Source of the DNA: Gymnopus androsaceus JB14 | Lineage: Eukaryota > Basidiomycota > Agaricomycetes > Agaricales > Omphalotaceae | Assembly: GCA_009733575.1 (NCBI GenBank) | Contig: ML769649.1 | Span: 1-64,000, forward strand | Reading direction: 5' to 3' | DNA: 64,000 nt | Shown here: in pieces, positions 34,033-44,300 of the stretch | Position numbering within the stretch: the first letter of the stretch is position 1 | How the letters are laid out: the number at the start of each line of letters is the position of its first letter | Translations under genes and position numbers: made by a program | Notes under the pieces: generated by a model | The model's database searches: none | What the model saw: the letters and a program-made list of their open reading frames with translations, nothing else | What the model was told of the DNA's origin: nothing

Positions 34033-34725
34033 AATCAAGAATTTATGTGATGATACAGCCAATGATCATGGTGTTGAAGATGGAGATGTATCAGCCAATT
34101 GAGCCATATGTTGTATCATTTTCTGATCCTATTTTGTTTATGCACTTGATGTGCCATTTATATATTTCAGTTTATCTTACTTATCACCTGGCAGAGATAG
34201 CTTAGATAGCTCAACCTATCATGAGATCCATTACAGTAGCTATATAAAGTATTGTACCTGTGTGTTTGCTGGGGCTTACTTGCTATAGACAACGGTTTCG
34301 TGACTCCACTCCAACACATGGTACCATGAATATTATCACAGCATATCCTGCAGGCCCATTTCCCTTGTGGAACTCTCTCTCAGGTGTCAGATATGGATAA
34401 TATCCAAAGGACCAAATTTAACTCTTATATTTGTGTTTCATATAGCTGCCTATATCATTTGCTGCATGTCTCTCTAGACTGTTCAGGCTTTGGAGGACCA
34501 GGACAATAATGTCAAGTTCTCTTTACCTGAGTTTAGTTCCACATTGAATGAAGAGATTATCTCTTCGTTATTGAACCTGTGATTTTAAACACTGAAATAC
34601 TAGAATTTTCTTCAAAAATGAATGTGTAATAAGATACAACCATAAATACAGCTGTAAACCCATAAAAGCATACCATACTGTACAAGGTCCTGAAATATTC
34701 TTCACAGTTATGGGTACAGTCTGCA

Positions 34726-34960
34726 CATCATAAAAACTGTTTTGGGCCCAGGAGGATCCAAGGTCACCTAGTCCTCTTAGGCAACTTGAGGCAACTTAGT
34801 TGGCCCAGGAAAAAGGGTAAAACCTTGGACACCTTGGGTATCCTAGTCATCTTGATTGTCCTGGGACATCCTGGGACATCCTGGACTAGGTTGCCTCAAG
34901 TTGCCTAAGAGGCCTAGGAGACCTTGGATCCTCCTGGCCTCAAAACAGTTTTTGCTGATG
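34726..34960 (+). mobile_element. Foldback MITE with CATCAGMAAAA ends, copy C
   Basis: Paralogue of 16816-17040; about 10 bp longer because of an internal direct duplication (CTGGGACATC twice). Flanked by CA. The flanking sequence on the right differs from copy A. Confidence 0.75.
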
Positions 34961-35585
34961 CAAGGCACCCATAAAGCACTGTAAATTATATGGCCATAAC
35001 TGTATATGGTTATGGTGGGGATCCCTACTTTTCTTCACCTACCCTCCTTCATGAATGCCCTGCATTCCATGAGTTTTCTCACCATGATACAGTGTAATGT
35101 GTCAGCAAATTGGCAAAAGTATGGTGCATATGGTGTGTATGATGGTATCAAATCTATGCACACCATACCATCAGTTTTGGAAATTCTCCATACATGGCCA
35201 AATTGTTCATACAGTGATACATATCTTCTGCTTCCATACTCATATGTATTCCTAAGTACTTCCATAACTAGCACTTGTCTTCATAAACTTGGGTCACTGT
35301 CAGTAAGCTACTTATTCCTCTCATAAGTACAGTGACTTAGATATATTCACCAATGGTCATGCCAAACAGTTGTTACATAGTACTAATATATACTCATGTA
35401 AAGCTGGCCATGGTTTGCAAACAATTTGTGCACTGTACAGTAGTGATTGTCAAGGCTGAAGCATTGAACCCTTTGGTTGAACCTTGGCTTGACCAAGGGA
35501 AGGAGGGTGGGAATTTCAACTTGAGAAAAATTGAGAAAAATACTGCATGTGTGCTGTGGAGTTGTGATCACAAGTTGCCATTGAT
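34961..35585. other. Unique intergenic sequence
   Basis: No gene recognised. A minus-strand frame (35035-35274) and short inverted repeats such as ATGGTGTGTATG/CACACCATAC near 35130-35170 are present but unsupported. Confidence 0.4.
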
Positions 35586-35589
35586 ATGT

Positions 35590-37474
35590 TGATATGCCGA
35601 TTTTTTGGCTAAGGCTAGAACTGCACAGAAATAATAATCCTAAGTTCTGTTTGTAACAAAACACGGTCAATAAGAGAACTATAGTGAGCCCAAGCTGATA
35701 GTTAAAATCCATCAAGGGCCTATTGTACCCAAGAGGTTGCAGAGTAACGGTACACGCAATGGTATCATACTTAACTTTGTGAATGTGCCTCAATCAAAGT
35801 CCTATGCGTGGTATGGTGTAGCAAGGCAAGCTTGTTGGATAACAAGTTGCTGATCCGAGGCAGATAAACAAGCCAACATACAAGCTATACTAGGCTAGGT
35901 CATTGAAGGATATACCCAAAGGAATTGAAGTCTTAACCAAGGCATCGCTTCCACGATCAGCTCACTGAGGAGTCTTCACAACACTCAATTTTATTAAACA
36001 AAGCAAGATGGACTGAGATGGGCAAGCACCTTTAAACTGGCGTCCCCAGAAAGTTGACACTTGTTGGCACAAAAGCACCTAGGCAAATTGTTGCGGCAAG
36101 CAAATGTGGCCACATGACCAAACTTGCTGTAGCTACTTCAGGAGCATGGAACAACTAGGAAGAATCTCTATCCAAGCCTTAGCATTTTCCCAAGATTCAT
36201 ATGCTACCAAGCATCTAGACTCAAGACCACATGGAATGAGGAATAATAACTAGTCTCCCATTGGCAAGGAAAAACATAAAAATAATTCTGAGGGCTGTTC
36301 TGCTAAAGGAACTGGTGAGCTTTGTAAAAAGGCAAATGACTCAAGTCAATTCAGACCAAAACCCAAAAGTTGACCCAATTGAGGAAGACAAATGAACGAG
36401 GCAGAGAAATGATGAGGCCAAACCATAGTACACACGCATATATGGACAGTATTTTATCTTTTCCTATTTACTTATTCTGTTTCACTCTATCTTGCTCAGT
36501 TTCTCTCATTTTCCTATTTTATATATCTCCCTCAGTATATAAGGGTAGCTACTCTATCTCAGAATAACAAGTTAGACTTGATACCTGAAACACAGTTCTA
36601 TCTTAGGACCTATATAGTATTTGACATCTGCAGGTGGATAAGATTGGTCTATACAACCTTTGAAACAGGTGGCCTTCTTGTAACCTTGATAACACTGAGG
36701 CAATTCAATCTACTTCCCAGCTATTAAGTCAAGCATTCCTGGTTTTCATCTTGGAGGGAAGTCACATCAGTCTTAGGACCGCAGGTGGAGCCTAATGTGC
36801 ACATCTTGCTGAGACTGTTGTTGATTAGGAAAGGCCTTGGACCCAAGTGTTGGCTTGGTGTAGTTTCAGGGAGGAAGCTCCTCGGAGTGTTACCTAGCTT
36901 ACCAACAGATTCTACCTCTTGCCCATTCTTCACTGAGTGTGTTAAAAATGCCTACTTGAGTGACTTGCACAGCAATTGTATAAGCTTATTAGGTAGCTTG
37001 CAGGATTACCTGAGAGTTGGAGTATCATTGCGCAGTGACATAAAGGCTCCTGATTCACGCTAAATCGTTTGTTGAGTCAGCGTACTTGACCCGTGCTTGG
37101 GTGTTTCACCTCGGATATGCAAATTCATTTGTTGAGTTGGCGTACTTGACCCATGCCTTGGTGTTCATGCAGATATGCAAAGTTGTTTGTTGAGTCAGTG
37201 TACTTGACCCATGCTTTGGTGTTTGCTTTTCCCCCTTGATTAGTTCAGTGCGTTGTTGTACGTTAGTTGACTTTTCACAACCTTCCTCCAATACAAACCT
37301 TGTTCATTTGCACTGCCTGTGCCTCTGTCGAGTGCTTTCTTTACAAATCAAATAGTAGTAGAGGGAACCTTTGACAACCTCCTTCCTTGCATTAATTAAA
37401 CCTTTTGGATTAAATCTGATCGGGGTGATTGTTGTTTGGTTGGTTTTCATACCCAGCACAAATCTAACTCATCA
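35590..37474 (-). mobile_element. Solo LTR, inverted copy (1885 bp), 4-bp target duplication
   Basis: Reverse orientation relative to 31906-33596. On the plus strand it begins TGATATGCCG and ends ACTCATCA. ATGT lies on both sides (35586-35589 and 37475-37478). It is longer than the C copy mainly because a segment of about 58 bp (with GTACTTGACCC) is present about three times at 37060-37230 instead of once. Confidence 0.9.
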
Positions 37475-37478
37475 ATGT

Positions 37479-38998
37479 CAGAGTTTCAATCATAATGGTT
37501 TGATTCTGTTTGGTTTTTTTTTCATTCCCTTTCCACCACCACTGTCAGTTCATACATTCATTATCTAGCATTGTCTTGCTGCTTAGTCTCTTATAAATAG
37601 ACAACTACACGATCATATGATGTGTAGAGAAGTGGGTGCCTTCTATACCTGTGTATTATAATTTGTTAATAGACTGATTATCTTTCTGCCTCCCTCCAAT
37701 GTATTCCCATTTAATCCTTCAATCTTGTTCTCCCTCCCTTGACTGACAGACTTGCATACGTTCACCTAAGGCTTGCCTCATGTCTTGCAGATAATTATTC
37801 AATATCAACCCAGGAGACAAATTTATGTGAGCTTGGTACTCTTCTTAGTCTTTCTTTTTTCTGTGTTGCCTCTACATTACCTTTTTTCCTCCTTCCTTGT
37901 ACTCAGACATCCAACATGTAAACTGAGTCACTATGTTGTTACAAACATTTTTATCTTATCTCCCACATGGACATTATTACTTATCTTTTTCTTCTATTTG
38001 TCTTTGTATATCTCAGCACTTACTTAAGCATGTGTTTGTTTAGGCACATGGCTGTGTTGTTTACTTATGTTTCATTCTTCATAGCTCATTGACACATGTA
38101 CAGTCTTTATAGCTCATTGACACATGTACGGTCTTGTATGATCATTTGATCCTTGATCATAGGCCTTGATCATACAATCATCCTTCAATCAATTTGATCA
38201 CACCTCATGCCAGGATTAGTCATGGACATGAATCAATTTGTGAATCACACCCATTTTCTTGCTTTTCATAGCATAGCCACTGATATTTAGACTAAAAAAT
38301 ATTCAAGAAGTATGTAGTTTGATCCAGAAACGAGTTTTCTTAGACCTCATCAAATTTTTACCTCTATTTATGTTCTGGTGCTTCCCCCAGACCCTCAACA
38401 ATGCAAGAATCATGTAGAGTCACCAAAAAGAGTCATGATTCGCATTTTTTTGCTGTATTTGTGCTGTAGAGTGTCAATAAGCCATCACAAAGTGATGAAA
38501 CTTGAGGAAGTCATAGAAAACCCAATTCTGCACCAGATTGCATACTTTTTGGATCCATTCTGCTCAGAATATTCATATCTATTCATTGAACATGTTTTTG
38601 AACCTCCAATGATTTGTGCCCATGACTAGCCAGGATGCTGCATTTGGTGTTGGATATGTATGTATGATCACTTATTACCTACAGATGGTGATACTGTTGT
38701 ACTTCATAGTTTCATGCATGTACAGGGCATAGGGTACTGGGTCTAGAGCTTGTACAGTAGTATATATAGTAGTTGTAGCTGTAGCATAGTCCTTAGCTTC
38801 AATCTTGTCAATACCTCCTAGTCCTCAATACATTCTTCTCTTTTCTTCATCATTTGTCTCTCTGCCTAACCTGGTACCTCATGTTGTGAGGAACTAGTTG
38901 CTGACATATGTGCTCTGAATGTAGACTTGATACTTGCTACTGCCCTCCATCATGCAACCAAAACCAAGCCCAGATCAACCACAATCTTGTTCTGGATG
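37479..38998. other. Intergenic, no identified gene
   Basis: AT-rich. Short exon-like frames on the plus strand (38378-38629) and splice-like signals occur but no family is recognised. A short tandem duplication (AGCTCATTGACACATGTAC twice) sits at 38080-38130. Confidence 0.4.
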
Positions 38999-39129
38999 GG
39001 AAGGTGTAGAGGTGGGCACAAATATGTACTCGAGTATATTCGTTATTCGTGGTACAAATATTTGTCACGTCAAAGCCACTATTTATACTCGAGTAGATAC
39101 TCGAATATTTGTACAGACACTAGCAGTGA

Positions 39130-39940
39130 CCTGTGCAATGCACTGGCAAAGATACCCTACTGTGAATGTAAGTCTACGAAAGATCAAATGGCGTACCCAG
39201 AATGCTCCCCAGCCGTGTAATGTAACGCTGGCCCTGATTACTGCCGAAACTATTTGGTCAGCAAAAGTTACTGATCTGTGGGTGTTCAATCCCGCTCGTG
39301 CACCTAACTTGTGAGTATTGTGCCTTCAAAGAAATAAGGGCTTTTTGTTCAGAATATGTAGTAACGTATCAAGTTGTATATTTTGCAAGGGAAACTTTGC
39401 CAAACTTATATCTTAAGGTTCAAAGTGAATGTATTCTGGGTCATTGACATTATGAACATCTAGATGAATGCATGTAACTTCGAGGAGTAACAAATTGAAG
39501 GGAGTGAGTGTGTGGTAGCCCCCGCAGTTGATATTCAACTGTTACTTGCACATGAGTATTGGTCTGCAGATTGATGAATGAACAATTGCAAGCAGGTATG
39601 TAAAGTGAAACTTACTGTGATGCTTTGAGAATTGTTGATTGTTTGCATTGTTGCCTGAGTCAAAGTATGTGGCATACTTTGAGAACGCTTTACACATGAG
39701 AGAAGGAATGAGTGAAGAGCAAACTGATATACAAAGTGAAACTTACTGGAGACTGTATGTTTTGCGAGTTATTGACTGTCTGTGCCATTGTCTGAGCCAT
39801 ATTTAGAGAATCCTTTGAAGCTTAAGCACAGACTTTATATCTTATTGAGGATTAAGACCGAACATACAGGAATATTCCAGAAACATCAGCGAAAACTATT
39901 AAAAACACTTGTATATACATAGCATTGAATTACTTGGTTC
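39130..39940. other. No recognised gene (inside hAT-type element)
   Basis: Region between the left sub-terminal repeats and the OB-fold-like gene. Short frames near 39083-39314 have no recognisable domain. It contains two loosely similar stretches (GTGAAACTTACTG near 39605 and 39737), suggesting an old local duplication. Confidence 0.4.
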
Positions 39941-39941
39941 A

Positions 39942-40904
39942 CTAATGCAAAGAGGTGCTACTTTGGCTTGGAGAATCAAACCCACCCTCACTGGACTTTT
40001 GCTTCTTTGATGGCGTAGGACTGTCTGAGTAACTAAATAGCAATCGTTTACTGGGTGGTGTGGATGATCCTAATGTTATTATCAGTTCAAGTGTCAAAAT
40101 CTCAAGTAAAGACTCATCTTGACATACCTGCAGTTGGACCACTGTTCCGAGAAGAGGCTGTCGACAATGGGACATATGGACGTGGAAGGTAAGTTAAGTG
40201 CTCTATCTCCACCTGGAAGCGACTGGCCATTCCATCGTTATTGCGAATCACAGAGTGTAAGAAGCCAGACACTCCAATGTAATTTCCAACTTTTGCAACT
40301 GGCTTGTGAGCTTCCCAGCGCTTCGTGTCAGGTACAAAGCAGTAGACAGGCAATGTTGCTTTTGACCCTTTCCCTTTGAGTGCAATATATACTTCGGGTG
40401 AGAGTTCGAAGGAGTGGTTATCCTTGTTGAATGTAGTGACAACACCGATGATGTTGATGAATGGTCAATGGACTGGGCTGGTGTCGTCAGGAAGAGGGAT
40501 GATCTGAGCATATTTATCAGTTTGAATACCACTTCAATAGTAAAAACACGTACTTGAACTATATCTCCAACCAGCACATAATCCGAAAGGTCCATGCCAT
40601 CTGAAAGTTTGTCTGATGAAATTTTTTCATCCATAAGCGAAATCTACAGGGACTCTGGTAAGTTCAGAAAGCTTCAAGGGAAGTATACACATACATTAGC
40701 TTGTACAAAGTAGTGACCCACTTCACCGAATTCAAAATCGTTGTTATTGAAATAGCATAGGAGGACCAGAGCAGCATGGTTGGGAGAGTTGGGATCCTCA
40801 TAGAAGTATAGATGAGCATCGAATAGCACATTCTTGCCCTTGTTCCCATCAATTCTAGGATTCTCAAGGACAGCGACAGCAGATATGACTGCAGAGCCAG
40901 ACAT
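39942..40904 (-). pseudogene. OB-fold-like (single-strand-binding type) gene, one in-frame stop
   Basis: Four minus-strand exons fit by splice sites and phase: 40904-40695, 40643-40554, 40503-40128, 40069-39942 (268 codons). The product begins MSGSAVISAVAVLENPRIDG, has an OB-like middle (FINIIGVVTTFNKDNHSFEL; VAKVGNYIGVSGFLHSVI; ASRFQVEIEHLTYLPRP) and a Ser/Pro/Lys-rich tail (SKRLLFSYSDSPTPSKKQK). A TGA at 40465-40467, near the start of exon 3, interrupts it. The OB-fold call is from the beta-strand pattern only. It lies 450 bp downstream of the Helitron helicase on the same strand. Plant and animal Helitrons often carry RPA-like OB-fold genes, which makes the pairing suggestive. Confidence 0.55.
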
Positions 40905-41352
40905 GGTTAATGAAGCAGGATGAAGTGAGGATTCTGAGGAAGCTATCCAAACAGGTTGACGTATTTATGAGATTCAAGGAGACTTGAAAGTTCTAGAAAG
41001 CCTTAGGTATGACGTTTAGAAAGTGCTGGAAATTGCAGGTAGCGTCACGCGTGCGCAGATGAGACATGTGATTGAGTCCAGGTCTTATCAATTTTGTGTT
41101 ACTATTTCAAATTTGTAGCACGGGCCTATGCCCAGATACCTATTGTATATGATGGAGCTCAAGTTAGTAAATATTGGAAATTCGAAAGGACTCTGAAGGA
41201 AGTTACAATAGTAGTTTGAAAATTTCCACATATAGTGTGTTCAATCCTTGAGGATTGTACAATCCATATTTGGTATATCTTATCTATTGCTGAAGAGAGA
41301 AAAAAAGCAGCGAGAGGATTGAAACAGCTTAAATATTAAATTTACATGCTCT
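40905..41352. other. Spacer between Helitron helicase and OB-fold-like gene
   Basis: No gene. A GC hairpin in otherwise AT-rich DNA at about 41116-41138 is the main feature and is listed separately. Confidence 0.5.
41116..41138 (-). other. GC-rich hairpin, candidate Helitron 3' terminus
   Basis: On the minus strand GTATCTGGGCATAGGCCCG continues GTGCTAC: GGGC/GCCC stem extended imperfectly to GTA...TAC. It lies 215 bp beyond the helicase stop, where a Helitron terminal hairpin is expected. The bases after it are CTAC rather than the canonical CTRR, so the assignment is tentative. Confidence 0.35.
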
Positions 41353-44300
41353 TTAATCTAAAAGTACCTCTGGATATACTACATTAGGTGTGCGAGATAT
41401 ATACTCCTCTGAAGGCAGAAGTACCCGAATACGATGACCAGATGTAGCTCGAGAAAATGCAACATATAACTGACCATGGCTAAAAACTGGACAGTGCAAA
41501 TCTAGCCCAGCATATCTGAGTGACTGTCCTTGAGATTTATTAATGGTCAATGCAAACGCAAGGCGTACAGGAAACTGACGCCGTTTGAGCATGAATGCAA
41601 ACTCAGCATGGTGGGTAGAGGGAATAAGAGAAATGCGAGGAATTAAGGCAACTTCACCATGATGATCACCACCATGAATCTTGACCTCGAGGACACGGTC
41701 AGAAGATCGGATTAGAATCATGCATGTGCCATTACAAAGACCTCTTGCAGGTGAAAAATTACGGAGAAGAATAAGAGGACAGCCAGGCTTAACATGCAAC
41801 TCTCCTGGGGGAAGGCCAGCAGCATTGAGTGAGCGTAGAACTTCTGAAGGAATAGGATCTTCATCATCTGGACCATCTGCACCCTGTTCTGTTATTATTG
41901 AATCTGCGCTCAAGTATATGCGCTCCTCCCCATGCATCCGGCATAAAACCTCTTGATTGGTGGCATCAACATCAGAGTTTCGTGGTGCAAGGATTGCACG
42001 TTCCAGAAAGAATTCAGGTGGTGGTGCTGTGGGGAGAGTAGAGATATTTGGATAGATATCATCAATCAGGGAAGAAAAAGATGATGTGCGCATTCCATTG
42101 CGAAGCATGATGTTATTATCATTAGGTGTCAGGTCACGACCATGTCCAATATCCAGTAACCAAGCTGCAAATGACTCCTCATCAGATCCAGGTTCAAGAC
42201 GCATATTACGCGTAAGTCTAAGGATTTGGACTTGTAGCCAGAGATGGGACCGTTGAAGTGAAGCAGAGACAATGTCCTCTTGTGATCCCTTAACCACAAC
42301 AGGAAGGATCTGTTGGAAATCACCTCCAAAGACGACAGTTATCCCACCAAAAAAGTGTGAATTGTTACAGATATCTTGGCAGGTACGATTAAGAGCCTCG
42401 AAAGCAAATCTGTGTTGCATTGGGCTCTCATCCCAGATAATAAGATGGGTGGATCGTAATAAATCTGCACAGTCACTCGTTTTTGATATTCCGCAGAGTG
42501 ATTCACCAGTTAAACCTTCAATTGGAATCTTGAACATTGAATGAGCCGTTCGACCGCCCACCAGTAATAGTGCTGCAATTCCAGTAGATGCAACACAAAG
42601 CACAATCCAGCCCTGCGCACGGACTGCATGACATACAGTCTTATACACAAAAGTCTTTCCAGTACCACCAGGTCCACTCAGAAAGAACATCTTGCCTTCC
42701 TGCTGCTCGACTGACTGGGAAATTTGTTGGGATGCACTTTCCTGCTCTGGATTCCCTTCCATTAGTGCTAGGTTCTGTTCAGCTCTCTCTCACTCTGCCT
42801 CCCTGCTATAATCCAGCTGTTCCGCAATGAATGGATTCTCTACTTGTGCTGACCAATCCTGGCGAGGCAATGGCATTCCAGGGAACTCCGTTAAAAAATG
42901 TCCTGACTCCTGTAGAATGATACTGAGGAGATATAGGCCATAGTCACACACATCATCCTCTGATGGATTTTCTCTACCCAATGTTCGTAGTCGGAAAGGA
43001 AGATCTTCGCAGATATGACCACGGAACTCATTCCAGAGATCACCTGGCTTGTGAGGATTGCAGAAAAGAAGAAGCGTTGCAAACATTTGTCTCAATGCTG
43101 CCCCAGTTTGCATCTCAGAGGCTTCCTCAAGTGCTAACCGCCATTCGCCATCATCCTCCAAAAGTCCTTGTGCCAGACATGCATCATGATAGGTTGCATA
43201 TGTTACTCCTCGGAAAGATCGAATATCTTCCCATGTGCGAGGCCCCTTCACAACAGTGAGAAGAGTTCGTAAGTAAAACCGTTCACCAGCATTAGGTGGC
43301 ACATAGTACATGCGACCAAGAGCAAAACCCTGCTTGCGTATACTCCACTTTTTCTTGTTTAGTACAAAATGCTGGGGAAACTCTTGATAGGTGTATTGTC
43401 GTGCAAGGGTTCCAAGAGTACCGTTGTCGGCATTAGCTCTAAGAAATGCAGTAAGAGCACTCTCCTCAGAGCTTATACACTCACCAAGCATTGCAGGATC
43501 TTCATCAGGATCGAATGTGACCATGTGCTGTCCTTCAACATGAATGGGAAGACGAACAATGTTGGGTATCTGGTTGTGAATATCGTAATGGAAAATCCTC
43601 CAAGTTGCTTCAGATGCAGAGAAGTAACGACCCTCAATGAACTGTTTGATTTCATCATTCCTCTCCAGTGCAAGTGTACCCCGATCACCTCCTTTGTTGA
43701 TGTACTTGACAGTGTACTTGACAGTTTTGAATGACACTGCACACTCGACATTGATATGACACTGAAATTTAGCTGAGAGGTATGGATTGTAAGGGACAAT
43801 CCAACGATTATTGACCATGTGAGGCCCAACTGAGTATGCATGGCTATCATTTGGACGGTAGTACTGAGGATACCCATTCTCATCCATAGTGGTATATGAT
43901 TGGAATGGTTTTGGAAATCCCTTTGTACATTTTCCATTCTCCATGCAAACAGCTCCTGGATTGAAGGCACCACATGGACCATGAACCATGCATTGTTTCA
44001 CAATCTGGAATAACTGAGGCTCTTTTGCAGGATCTGGCCAACGTGCCCAGATAGCAGTGTCGATACTGTTTGGATTAAGTAGTTTGTAGTCATGGTGGAG
44101 AAAGATGAGCAGATGCATATGTGGAAGACCGCGCTTTTGAAATTCAATGGTATAGACATAGGCCACGGCAGGCCCAAAGATCCCACCTTTATATATTTCC
44201 TGGAGCAATGCATCTCGCTTCATCTTGAACACTCGAGTTACCAGCTCTGGCTGATCTGCTGCAGACTGTCCTTCATATAATTCCCGTGTAATTTCAGGCC

